NCBI GenBank assembly: GCA_900541465.1
Contig: UQJY01000009.1
Location: 1-56,448, forward strand
Reading direction: 5' to 3'
Length of the DNA: 56,448 bases
DNA from: an uncultured Fusobacterium sp.
GTDB lineage: Bacteria; Fusobacteriota; Fusobacteriia; Fusobacteriales; Fusobacteriaceae
Shown here: piece by piece, positions 6,895 through 14,837 of the stretch
Position numbering within the stretch: the first letter of the stretch is position 1
Layout of the letters: each line of letters starts with the position of its first letter
Position numbers and translations under genes: made by a program
The notes under the pieces: generated by a model
Told to the model about the DNA's origin: nothing
Database searches by the model: none
Seen by the model: the letters and a program-made list of their open reading frames with translations, nothing else

Positions 6895-8754
6895 ATGAAT
6901 TATATATATGATGTTGTCGTAGTGGGAGGAGGACACGGAGGAGTTGAAGCCTCTCTTGCATCAGCAAGAATAGGTAGAAAAACATTGCTTATAACAATGT
7001 CTTTGGATTCAATAGCAATGATGTCATGCAACCCGTCAATAGGAGGACCGGGAAAAAGTAATCTTGTAGCTGAAATGGATATTCTTGGCGGAGAAATGGG
7101 AGTTCATACAGACAGATATAATCTTCAGCTTAAAGATTTAAATACAAGTAAAGGGCCTGCAGCAAGAATTACGAGAGGACAGGCTGATAAATATTTATAT
7201 AGAATAAAAATGAAAGAACTTCTTGAAAAAACAGAAAATCTTGATATTTTACAAGACTGTGTTGAAGAAATTATTACTGATGATAAGAATAAGATAACAG
7301 GAGTGAAAACAGCACTTGGAATAGAAGTTAAAGCTGGTGCAGTGGTTCTTACAACAGGAACTTTCTTAAAAGGAAGAATTGTAATCGGTGATGTAAAATA
7401 TGTTGCAGGAAGGCAGGGGGAAAACTCTGCTGAAAGACTTTCTGACAGCTTGAGAGAGCATGGAATACATATTGAAAGATACCAGACAGCAACACCGCCG
7501 AGAGTTGATATAAGAACTGTTGATTTTTCAAAAACAGAAGAACTTCACGGAGAAAAACATCCAAGATATTTTTCTATCTTTACAGAAAAAGAAGAAAACA
7601 GTGTTGTACCTACATGGCTTACACACACAACAGATGAAACTATACAGGTTGTAAAAGATCTTTTAAAATATTCTCCTATTGTATCTGGAATAATAGAAAC
7701 TCATGGGCCAAGACACTGTCCGTCTCTTGATAGAAAGGTTTTAAACTTTCCTGAAAAAACAAATCACCAGATTTTCTTGGAACTTGAATCAAGAGAATCA
7801 AACGAACTTTATATAAATGGACTTACAACAGCAATGCCTCCTTTTGCACAAGATGCAATGCTTAAGACAATAGCAGGGCTTGAAAATGCTAAAATTGTAA
7901 GATATGGTTATGCAGTTGAATATGATTATGCTCCTGCTTATCAATTATATCCAAGTCTTGAAAGTAAAATAGTTGAAGGGCTTTTCATGGGGGGACAGAT
8001 AAACGGAACATCTGGTTATGAAGAAGCTGCCTCTCAAGGGTTTATTGCCGGTGTAAATGCAGCAAGAAAAACTTTAGGAAAAGAACCTGTTATAATTGAC
8101 AGAAGCGAAGGGTATATTGGTGTTATGATTGATGATATTATTCACAAAAGAACACCTGAGCCTTACAGAGCACTGCCGTCACGTTCTGAATACAGATTAA
8201 CTTTAAGATTTGATAATGGATTTATGAGACTTTTAGATAAAGCTGAAGAGATAGGAATTTTATCTAAAGAAAGAATAGAATATCTTAAAGAAGCAAAGAA
8301 AAATGTAGAAAAAGAAGTGGAAGTCTTAAAAGAATTAAAAGTTCCAATGAGAACGGCAAATGATATTCTTGAAAAATACGGCTGTGAACAAAGACTTGTA
8401 AAAGGAACTACAGCTAATGAAGTTTTAAAATTTAAAGAGATAACTTATGAAAATCTTGCAAAAGAACTTGGAATAGATATTTCAGCTTATCCAAAATTTG
8501 TTACAAGCCAGATAGAGACTATAACAAAATATGATATTTTTATAAAAAGAGAAAATGAACAGATAGAAAAATTCAAAAGACTGGAAGGAATAGCAATACC
8601 TAAAGATTTTGATTTTACAACTGTAAAAGGGATATCAAATATAGCAAAAGCAGGTCTTTGTGATGTAAAACCTATTTCCATAGGAGAAGCAAGCAGAATA
8701 AGCGGAGTAACAGGAAATGATATAGCTCTTCTTTTAGCTCAGATAAAAAAATAG
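6895..8754 (+). CDS. mnmG: tRNA uridine-5-carboxymethylaminomethyl modification enzyme MnmG
   Basis: FAD-dependent partner of MnmE in U34 tRNA modification. It has 619 residues from the ATG at 6895, chosen because AAGGAGA lies just upstream and the FAD-binding motif GGGHGG then falls at residues 11-16, as in the family. Other landmarks are SCNPSIGGPGKSNLVAEMD, the GTFLKGRI segment, FMGGQINGTSGYEEAA, and the C-terminal helical domain that contacts MnmE. A longer open frame back to 6829 would run through the terminator hairpin and the 19-bp repeat, so I reject it. Confidence 0.96.
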   Translation: MNYIYDVVVVGGGHGGVEASLASARIGRKTLLITMSLDSIAMMSCNPSIGGPGKSNLVAEMDILGGEMGVHTDRYNLQLKDLNTSKGPAARITRGQADKYLYRIKMKELLEKTENLDILQDCVEEIITDDKNKITGVKTALGIEVKAGAVVLTTGTFLKGRIVIGDVKYVAGRQGENSAERLSDSLREHGIHIERYQTATPPRVDIRTVDFSKTEELHGEKHPRYFSIFTEKEENSVVPTWLTHTTDETIQVVKDLLKYSPIVSGIIETHGPRHCPSLDRKVLNFPEKTNHQIFLELESRESNELYINGLTTAMPPFAQDAMLKTIAGLENAKIVRYGYAVEYDYAPAYQLYPSLESKIVEGLFMGGQINGTSGYEEAASQGFIAGVNAARKTLGKEPVIIDRSEGYIGVMIDDIIHKRTPEPYRALPSRSEYRLTLRFDNGFMRLLDKAEEIGILSKERIEYLKEAKKNVEKEVEVLKELKVPMRTANDILEKYGCEQRLVKGTTANEVLKFKEITYENLAKELGIDISAYPKFVTSQIETITKYDIFIKRENEQIEKFKRLEGIAIPKDFDFTTVKGISNIAKAGLCDVKPISIGEASRISGVTGNDIALLLAQIKK

Positions 8755-8768
8755 AGAAGCGAAAAAAT

Positions 8769-8787
8769 TATTATTGAGCATATACAT
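8769..8787 (-). repeat. Outlying origin-type 19-bp repeat, after mnmG
   Basis: On the minus strand this reads exactly the consensus ATGTATATGCTCAATAATA. It is the only copy in reverse orientation, and it lies in the short gap between mnmG and the shared terminator. Confidence 0.7.
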
Positions 8788-8820
8788 ATTTTTTAATAAA
8801 AAATTTATAAATTTTTATAA

Positions 8821-8858
8821 AAAAGCGGCAGCTAAAATAAATTTATGGCTGCCGTTTT
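8821..8858. terminator. Bidirectional terminator between mnmG and hup
   Basis: CGGCAGC (8826-8832) pairs with GCTGCCG (8848-8854). The loop has further TAAA/TTTA pairing, with A-tract on the left and T-tract on the right, so it serves both convergent genes. Confidence 0.8.
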
Positions 8859-8877
8859 ACATATAATTTTATTGTTA

Positions 8878-9159
8878 CTATTTTGCTGCTTTTACTTTGT
8901 CTTCAAGGATTTTTCCAACTTTGAATTTTACCACTTTTTTAGCTTTGATTTTCATTTTTTTACCAGTTTGAGGATTTCTTACTTCTCTAGCTGCTCTTTC
9001 AACAACTTCCCATTTTCCCCAACCAACGAAACCTACAGAGTTTCCTTTTTCTAGATTGTCTTCAACTGTTTCTAAAAATAGATTAACTATTTTTTCAGCT
9101 TCTTTTTTTGTGTATTCCCCTCTTGTTGCGATGTCTTCTACAAATTCTTTTTTTGTCAT
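8878..9159 (-). CDS. hup: HU-family DNA-binding protein
   Basis: Nucleoid protein that bends and compacts DNA. With the start at 9159 it has 93 residues and begins MTKKEFVEDIATRGEYTKKE, as HU does. The DNA-binding arm carries RNPQTGKKMKI, in the place of the family's RNPxTG motif. An ATG three codons earlier lies directly against the AGGAGG and is too close; the second ATG is nine bases away. The acidic middle and VGWGKWEVVERAAREV strand match HU/IHF. Being beside the putative origin is noteworthy because HU often assists origin opening. Confidence 0.93.
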   Translation of the reverse strand: MTKKEFVEDIATRGEYTKKEAEKIVNLFLETVEDNLEKGNSVGFVGWGKWEVVERAAREVRNPQTGKKMKIKAKKVVKFKVGKILEDKVKAAK

Positions 9160-9168
9160 TATCTCCAT

Positions 9169-9296
9169 CCTCCTTAAAATAAGCTATACACTAAATAACA
9201 TATCTATATTTAGATATATAACTCATAAATTGGAAAAAGTAAATACTTTTTTTAAGTTTTTTTTAATTTTTACCAAAATATATCAAAAAAATAAAT
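9169..9296. promoter_or_regulatory. Leader/promoter gap upstream of hup
   Basis: AT-rich gap. On the minus strand TTTACT followed after 16 bases by TATATA is a plausible hup promoter. An imperfectly AT-rich palindrome (ATATCT, 6 bases, AGATAT) at about 9200-9217 lies just downstream. No other structure is seen. Confidence 0.3.
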
Positions 9297-9350
9297 TTTA
9301 CAGTTTTTTTACATAAAATTTATCTTTGATTAACACCTAGGATTTATAAT
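9297..9350 (+). promoter_or_regulatory. Pho-box promoter of pstS
   Basis: Four 7-bp direct repeats with an 11-bp period: TTTACAG 9297-9303, TTTACAT 9308-9314, TTTATCT 9319-9325, TTAACAC 9330-9336. After 8 bases comes a perfect TATAAT (9345-9350), with no normal -35. The 7-4-7 layout is that of the PhoB box, in which two tandem boxes replace the -35. The pstC promoter has the same layout and the same 8-base gap to the -10. Confidence 0.75.
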
Positions 9351-9406
9351 CACCTTGTAAAATAAAAAAGTAAAAATTTTAAGGAGAAATTAAGGAGGAA
9401 TCAAAA

Positions 9407-10237
9407 ATGAAAATAAGAAAAAGTATTATAATGCTTGGAATTGTTTTAGCAGGAATGGGAGCATATGCAAAATCATCTGTGGTTCAGATAAAAGGTTCTG
9501 ACACAATATTAAATGCTTCTCAGGCTATCGTTGAAGAATACATGAAAACTAACAAAAAAGCAAGAATAGCTGTTACAGGCGGAGGATCAGGAGTTGGAAT
9601 AGCTTCCCTTATAAATAAAACAGCTGACATAGCAATGGCATCAAGAAATATTAAAAGCTCAGAAGTTGAAGCTCTTAAAAAAGAAGGAATAAATGTTGAG
9701 GAAGTTGTACTTGGATATGATGGAATTACAGTTATCATAAACCACGGAAATCACATTAAAAACTTAGACAAAAAAACTCTTGCAGGAATATTTGCCGGAG
9801 AAATTACAAACTGGAAAGAACTTGGAGGAGACGATGCTAAAATAGTTGTACTTTCAAGAGACTCTTCATCAGGAACTCATGCTTACTTTAAAGAAGAAAT
9901 TTTAAGAGGCGGAGATTCAAAAAGTGTAGTTGAATATGGACAAGACACATTATATATGCCGTCAAACCAAGCAATTCTTCAAGAAGTTGCAAAATCAAAA
10001 TATGCAATAGGATATATCGGTATGGGATATATGAACGACACAGTTGATTCATTAGCTGTTGACGGAGTAAAACCTACATTTGAAACAGTTGCAGATAAAA
10101 CTTATCCAATAGCAAGAGAAGTTTTCTGGTATGTTGATTCAGCAAGAGATGGAGTAACAAAAGAAGTTGTTGACTTTGCAGTATCAGATAAAGGTCAAGA
10201 AATAGTAAAAGAAGAAGGATTTGTTCCTGCTCACTAA
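9407..10237 (+). CDS. pstS: Phosphate ABC transporter substrate-binding protein PstS
   Basis: Extracytoplasmic phosphate receptor, 276 residues. A signal peptide covers residues 1-21 (ending GAYA). Phosphate-binding landmarks are GSDT at 30-33, GGGSGVG at 58-64, and RDSSSGTH at 151-158, as in the PstS/PBP-like family. The RBS region has two sites (AAGGAG and AAGGAGG). Its partners pstC-pstA-pstB lie 28 kb downstream, but both transcription units carry the same Pho-box promoter, which ties them functionally. Confidence 0.93.
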   Translation: MKIRKSIIMLGIVLAGMGAYAKSSVVQIKGSDTILNASQAIVEEYMKTNKKARIAVTGGGSGVGIASLINKTADIAMASRNIKSSEVEALKKEGINVEEVVLGYDGITVIINHGNHIKNLDKKTLAGIFAGEITNWKELGGDDAKIVVLSRDSSSGTHAYFKEEILRGGDSKSVVEYGQDTLYMPSNQAILQEVAKSKYAIGYIGMGYMNDTVDSLAVDGVKPTFETVADKTYPIAREVFWYVDSARDGVTKEVVDFAVSDKGQEIVKEEGFVPAH

Positions 10238-10281
10238 TTAAAAGCCCATTCAAAAACTTAATATAGATTTACACCTGAAAT

Positions 10282-10330
10282 AGAGCTGTGAAGATTAAGA
10301 AATTAATCTTTCAGCTCTGTTTTATTTTTA
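10282..10330 (+). terminator. pstS terminator
   Basis: Long stem: AGAGCTG (10282-10288) and AAGATTAA pair with TTAATCTT and CAGCTCT (10312-10318) around a GAAA tetraloop, followed by a T-rich tail. Confidence 0.85.
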
Positions 10331-10448
10331 TATTTAGGTTTAAAAATTTTGATTATTTTTAAAATTGGATTTCTCTAAATAAAATATTTTTTTCTTTTTA
10401 GTTATATTCAGAAAACTTGAATAATTGTTGGAGAGATTGTATAATGAA

Positions 10449-11747
10449 ATGATGAAATTATATAATAAATTAAAGGTGAAGTTCTTGTTTTGGAAAAAAT
10501 TTGGAATAAAAAAAAATTCAGTAACAGGAATAACAGGGAGCGGAGGAAAGACCTCTCTTATGTTCTGTTTAGCGGAAGAACTTTCAAAGCAGGGAAAAGT
10601 TCTTGTGACAACTACTACGAAAATATATGAGCCAGATGAAAATATTTATGAAGAACTTTTTCTTACAGAGAATAAAAAATCTTTTAAAGGAAAAGGAAAA
10701 AATATTTTTGTTTTAGGGTTGAAAATAGAAAATGGAAAATTAATTTCTCCAAGAGAAGAAGATATTTTGAAAATAAAATCTCAGTATGACTATATTCTTT
10801 ATGAGGGAGACGGTTCAAAGCAGAAATTTATGAAATTTTGGAGAGAAGATGAACCTTGTCTGCTTTCTTTTACAGATACAGTAATAGGTGTCGGGAATAT
10901 AAAATCTTTGGAACTTCCTTTTAATGAGGAAAATGTACACAGATATAATGTGTATATGGACAAAAATAATAAATTTTATGAAAAAAAATATATAGATTTT
11001 GAAATTTTAAAATCATATCTGAAAGAAGGAAAATTTTTTAGAAATTTTGAAGGAAAAAAAATAATTTTTCTAAACGGAGTGGAAAATTTTGAAGAAATAA
11101 AAACAGCTTTAAAATTTCAAAAAGAAGTAAAAAATTTTATGTTTGGTTCTGTTAAGAAAAATAAAATGTATATGGACAATAATATTTCTGCTGTTGTCAT
11201 GGGCAGCGGAAAATCAGAAAGATTTGGAAAAAATAAACTTCTTGAAAGAATAGACGGTGTTCCTATAATTGAAATACTTTTGAGAAAACTTGAAGAACTG
11301 CCCTTTAAAAATATTTTTGTTACATATAAAGATAAAGAAATATTTGAAATATGCAGAAAATATAAAGTTATTCCACTGGAAAATAAAAAATATTTTCTCG
11401 GGCAGAGTGAAAGCATAAAATTGGGAGCAGAAAATATTAAAGATGAAAATATTATGTTTTTTACCGGGGATATGCCTTTTTTAAAAGAGGAAACTATTTT
11501 TAAAATAATTTCTGAATTTGACGGAAGAATAACAATCCCTGTTGTGAGTGGAAAAAGATGTTCACCTGTGATTTTTCCAAATAGATATAAAGAGGAACTT
11601 TTATCTCTTTCTGGAGATGTTGGTGGGCGTGAAATAATAAAAAAAGAAAATAATTTGAATTTTATAGAGTTTTTTGATAAAAAGCAGTTTATGGACATAG
11701 ATAGGGAAGAAGATTTAAAGGCGGTAATTAAAAATGATGGAAAATAA
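10449..11747 (+). CDS. YqeC-MocA fusion, molybdenum cofactor maturation
   Basis: A two-domain protein. Residues about 20-220 match the YqeC family (putative accessory protein of selenium-dependent molybdenum hydroxylases): P-loop GITGSGGKTS at 27-36, then TTTTKIYEP and a YEGDGSKQKF segment. Residues about 247-432 are a MobA/MocA-type nucleotidyltransferase: VVMGSGKSERFGKNKL near 249-264, FTGDMPFL, and SPVIFP. MocA attaches CMP to molybdopterin to make the MCD form used by hydroxylases. The start is uncertain. I use ATG 10449 (432 residues), 13 bases from GGAGAG; an in-frame TTG at 10425 lies before that site. A 19-bp origin-type repeat is embedded in frame at the domain junction (11166-11184). 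Confidence 0.8.
   Translation: MMKLYNKLKVKFLFWKKFGIKKNSVTGITGSGGKTSLMFCLAEELSKQGKVLVTTTTKIYEPDENIYEELFLTENKKSFKGKGKNIFVLGLKIENGKLISPREEDILKIKSQYDYILYEGDGSKQKFMKFWREDEPCLLSFTDTVIGVGNIKSLELPFNEENVHRYNVYMDKNNKFYEKKYIDFEILKSYLKEGKFFRNFEGKKIIFLNGVENFEEIKTALKFQKEVKNFMFGSVKKNKMYMDNNISAVVMGSGKSERFGKNKLLERIDGVPIIEILLRKLEELPFKNIFVTYKDKEIFEICRKYKVIPLENKKYFLGQSESIKLGAENIKDENIMFFTGDMPFLKEETIFKIISEFDGRITIPVVSGKRCSPVIFPNRYKEELLSLSGDVGGREIIKKENNLNFIEFFDKKQFMDIDREEDLKAVIKNDGK
11166..11184 (+). repeat. Outlying origin-type 19-bp repeat inside yqeC-mocA
   Basis: ATGTATATGGACAATAATA, two bases from the consensus, in frame as MYMDNN at the linker between the two domains. A related partial copy (TGTATATGGACAA, then AAATAATA) lies at 10951-10971 in the same gene. 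Confidence 0.55.
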
Positions 11748-12552
11748 AATAGTTGTTGTAAGGGGAGGAGGAGACCTTGCTTCTGGAACAATAAACAGAC
11801 TTCATAATATGGGATTTAAAGTTTTAGTTTTAGAAATAGAAAATCCTAATTTCATAAGAAGAAAAGTCTGCTACGGGCAGGCTGTTTATGAAGATGAATT
11901 TTTATTAGAAGGTGTGGTTTCAAAAAGAGCAGACAGCTTAGAGGAAATAAAAAATATTTGGGCCGAAGGAAAAATTCCTGTATATATTGACCCTTGTATG
12001 AAAATTTTATCAGAGCTGAAACCTATAGCAGTTGTTGATGCAATAATTGCCAAAAAAAATTTGGGAATGAAAAAAAATATAGCTCCTGTAACTATTGCTC
12101 TCGGCCCTGGATTTGAAGCGGGAAAAGATGTTGATGCAGTGATAGAAACTCAAAGAGGACACAATTTAGGAAGAATTATTTTTGAGGGATATGCAGCAGA
12201 AAATACAGGTATTCCGGGAATAATAAAAGGATATGGAAAAGAAAGAGTAATCCATGCACCAGCTTCTGGAAAATTAAAAATAGTTCACGATATAGGAAGT
12301 GTTGTACAAAAAGATGAAATTATAGCTTATATTGATGAAGTTCCTGTATATGCTTCTCTTACAGGTCTCATAAGAGGAATGATAAGAGACGGAAGCATTG
12401 TGGAAAAAGGCTTAAAAATAAGTGATATAGACCCTAGAGAAGAAGAGTTAAAAAACTGCTATACTATATCTGATAAAGCAAGAACAATTTCAGGGGGAGT
12501 TGCAGAAGCACTGTTTTATTTAATGAACAGACTGCTTGTTGAAAAACAATGA
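11734..12552 (+). CDS. yqeB: Selenium-dependent molybdenum hydroxylase system protein YqeB
   Basis: Resembles the YqeB/EF2563 family that co-occurs with selenium-dependent molybdenum hydroxylases. Its biochemical role is not established. It has 272 residues: an N-terminal nucleotide-binding-like segment VVRGGGDLASGTINRLHNMG, a central DPCMKILSELKP and ALGPGFEAG stretch, and a C-terminal lipoyl/biotinyl-like beta region (ASGKLKIVHDIGSVVQKDE). It overlaps the preceding gene by 14 bases, so the two are probably translationally coupled. Confidence 0.82.
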   Translation: MMENKIVVVRGGGDLASGTINRLHNMGFKVLVLEIENPNFIRRKVCYGQAVYEDEFLLEGVVSKRADSLEEIKNIWAEGKIPVYIDPCMKILSELKPIAVVDAIIAKKNLGMKKNIAPVTIALGPGFEAGKDVDAVIETQRGHNLGRIIFEGYAAENTGIPGIIKGYGKERVIHAPASGKLKIVHDIGSVVQKDEIIAYIDEVPVYASLTGLIRGMIRDGSIVEKGLKISDIDPREEELKNCYTISDKARTISGGVAEALFYLMNRLLVEKQ

Positions 12553-12567
12553 TGAACAGGAGGAAGA

Positions 12568-13533
12568 ATGAAAGATAATTATGGAAGAGATATAAATTAT
12601 TTAAGAATATCTCTTACAGAAAACTGTAATTTAAAATGTATATATTGTCTTCCTGAGGATTTTATTCCAAAGAAATGTGATGAGACAAAAATTCTTTCTG
12701 AAGAAAATGTTTTGTCTATAGCTGCAGCTGCAAAAGAGATGGGAATAAACAAGATAAGGCTTACAGGGGGAGAGCCTCTTTTAAGAAAGGATATTGTTTC
12801 CATTATTTCCGGAATAAAAAAAACAGGGATAAATGAAATTTATATAACAACAAATGGTGTTCTTCTTTCTGAAAAAATAAAATCTCTTTGTGAAGCAGGA
12901 CTTTCTGGAATAAACGTGAGCCTTGATACCTTAGATGAAAAAAAATTTAGAGAGATAACAAGGGGCGGAAAAATTTCAAAAGTTCTTGAGGGAATAGAAA
13001 AAGCTTGTGAGAATGGTTTAAAAGTAAAAATAAATTCTGTAATCATAAAAGGAATTAATGAAGATGCAGTGAAAAATCTTGCAGAACTTACTTTAAAGAA
13101 AGATTTAGATGTGAGATTTATAGAGCTTATGCCTGTGGGACAGGGAAGAAAGTTTACAGGAATAAAAAATGAAGAGATTTATAATTTATTGCAAAATTTA
13201 TTTCAATTTCAAAATGAATATTTTGAAATAAAAGGAGTTACAAAATACTATAAATTAAAAAGCAGCATAGGAAAGGTAGGATTTATCAGCCCAATAAACA
13301 GCTGTTTCTGTGATACCTGCAATAAAATAAGAATAACTTCAGATGGAAATATAAAAAGATGTTTAAATATAAACGGACATATAAATATAAAAAAATATCT
13401 TGATGATGGTGCTGATAAAGAAACTATAAAAAGTATTCTTAAAAATGAAATTTTAAAGAAACCAGAAAAACATCTTTTTGGAAAAGAAAATGATGATGAA
13501 GAAATGAAAAATATGAACCAGATTGGAGGTTAG
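12568..13533 (+). CDS. moaA: GTP 3',8-cyclase MoaA
   Basis: Radical SAM enzyme for the first step of molybdopterin synthesis, converting GTP to 3',8-cyclo-GTP. It has 321 residues. The SAM cluster ligands are C20, C24 and C27 (NCNLKCIYC), with GGEPLL downstream. The C-terminal cluster CFCDTCNKIR(...)KRC is present, and the protein ends in the GG tail that MoaA needs. RBS AGGAGGAAGA. MoaC, its pathway partner, is four genes downstream. Confidence 0.95.
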   Translation: MKDNYGRDINYLRISLTENCNLKCIYCLPEDFIPKKCDETKILSEENVLSIAAAAKEMGINKIRLTGGEPLLRKDIVSIISGIKKTGINEIYITTNGVLLSEKIKSLCEAGLSGINVSLDTLDEKKFREITRGGKISKVLEGIEKACENGLKVKINSVIIKGINEDAVKNLAELTLKKDLDVRFIELMPVGQGRKFTGIKNEEIYNLLQNLFQFQNEYFEIKGVTKYYKLKSSIGKVGFISPINSCFCDTCNKIRITSDGNIKRCLNINGHINIKKYLDDGADKETIKSILKNEILKKPEKHLFGKENDDEEMKNMNQIGG

Positions 13534-13536
13534 ATT

Positions 13537-14364
13537 TTGGAAGGAAAAATTTTAAAAGCTGTGAGCAGTGCAGTTGAAAAAGGAATTGAAACAGCAGTTG
13601 TAACAGTTTTAGAAGTTAAAGGTTCAAGTCCTGGAAAAGAAGGGTCTATGATGGCTGTTTTTTCTGACGGTTCAATTTTAGGAACTGTCGGAGGAGGAGC
13701 TTTAGAATATGAATTTATTCAGGAAGCATTAAAAGCGATAAAAGAAAATAAAAGCTGTGAAAAAAGTTTTGAGCTTACAGAAAAAGGAAGTCTTCATATG
13801 AAATGCGGAGGCTTTGTAAGAGCTTATATAAAAGTATTTGCCAAAAGAGAAAAACTTCTTATAATGGGAGGCGGTCATCTTGGAGCAGAACTTTATACTT
13901 TAGGAAAATTTTTGAATAAATATGTCGTTATTTTTGATGACAGAGAAGAATTTGCAAACAGAAAAAGATTTCCAGAAGCAGATGAAATTATTTTTGGGAC
14001 AATGAAAGAAACAGTAAAAAATTATTCTATTGATGAAAATTCATATATAATAATTGTTACAAGAGGACATGAAAATGATAAAGAGTGTTTAAAAGCAATT
14101 CTTGATAAAAAAGTTTCTCCAAAATATATCGGTATGGTTGGAAGCAGAGGAAAAGTTTTGTCAACATATAAAGAACTTTTAGATGAGGGATATTCTAAAA
14201 AGGAATTGAAAAAAATATATTCTCCTATAGGACTTGATATAAGCAGTTCTGAGCCAAAGGAAATTGCTCTTGGAATTATGGCTGAAATTACTGCTGTGAA
14301 AAATCAAAAAACCGGGGAACATATGAGAGATGTAAGAAAAATTGATATAGATAATTTAAATTAG
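13537..14364 (+). CDS. XdhC-family molybdoenzyme maturation protein
   Basis: Belongs to the XdhC/CoxI family, which binds molybdenum cofactor and helps load it, often after sulfuration, into xanthine-dehydrogenase-type enzymes. It has 275 residues: XdhC_CoxI domain at about 10-80 (VLEVKGSSPGKEGSMM, GTVGGGALE) and a C-terminal Rossmann domain with LLIMGGGHLGAELY and the HENDKECL/GMVGSRGK segments. The start is a TTG, fixed by GGAGG 7 bases upstream and only three bases after the moaA stop. The enzyme it serves is not in the window. Confidence 0.88.
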   Translation: MEGKILKAVSSAVEKGIETAVVTVLEVKGSSPGKEGSMMAVFSDGSILGTVGGGALEYEFIQEALKAIKENKSCEKSFELTEKGSLHMKCGGFVRAYIKVFAKREKLLIMGGGHLGAELYTLGKFLNKYVVIFDDREEFANRKRFPEADEIIFGTMKETVKNYSIDENSYIIIVTRGHENDKECLKAILDKKVSPKYIGMVGSRGKVLSTYKELLDEGYSKKELKKIYSPIGLDISSSEPKEIALGIMAEITAVKNQKTGEHMRDVRKIDIDNLN

Positions 14365-14381
14365 GAATAGGAAAAGTTGAA

Positions 14382-14819
14382 ATGGAAAAAATAGGAAAAG
14401 TAATGGCTGTATGTATAAGCGAAAGAAGAGGAACAGAGAAAAAAAATATACATGAATGCGAAGTGGTTGAAGGATTTGGATTAAAAAATGATGCTCACGG
14501 AGGAAACTGGCATAGACAGATAAGTCTTCTTTCTTTTGAAAAAATAGAGGATTTTAAAAATAGAGGGGGAGATGTTATTGACGGATCTTTCGGAGAAAAT
14601 ATAATTGTTTCTGGAATAGATTTAAGAAATCTTCCTGTTGGAACAATAATAAAAATAAATGAAGCTGTTCTTGAAGTTACTCAAATAGGAAAAGAATGTC
14701 ACTCTCATTGTGAAATTTTTCACAGAGTAGGAGACTGTATAATGCCTAGAGAGGGAATTTTCACAAAGGTTATTAAAGGCGGATTTATAAAAGAGGGAGA
14801 TACAGTAACTGTTCTTTAA
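14382..14819 (+). CDS. MOSC domain protein
   Basis: A 145-residue stand-alone MOSC domain, the fold found at the C-terminus of Moco sulfurase and in MOSC oxidoreductases. Landmarks are EGFGLKNDAHGG, FGENI, and GKECHSHCEI, which holds the likely sulfur-carrying cysteine. Given neighbours moaA, xdhC and moaC it probably handles sulfur transfer or cofactor insertion. The ribosome site is weak (GGAAAAG). Exact role is inferred. Confidence 0.85.
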   Translation: MEKIGKVMAVCISERRGTEKKNIHECEVVEGFGLKNDAHGGNWHRQISLLSFEKIEDFKNRGGDVIDGSFGENIIVSGIDLRNLPVGTIIKINEAVLEVTQIGKECHSHCEIFHRVGDCIMPREGIFTKVIKGGFIKEGDTVTVL

Positions 14820-14837
14820 TTAAAAGCGGAGGTAGAA

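Noticed and set aside
10951..10971. Tenth iteron in the yqeC-mocA gene
   Set aside because: Shares 13 bases with the 11166 copy but has a 3-base insertion before the AATAATA half; kept only as a partial copy.
11117..11791. 224-residue open frame on the minus strand
   Set aside because: Shadow of the yqeC-mocA gene in a strongly codon-biased region; no ribosome site or protein-like composition.
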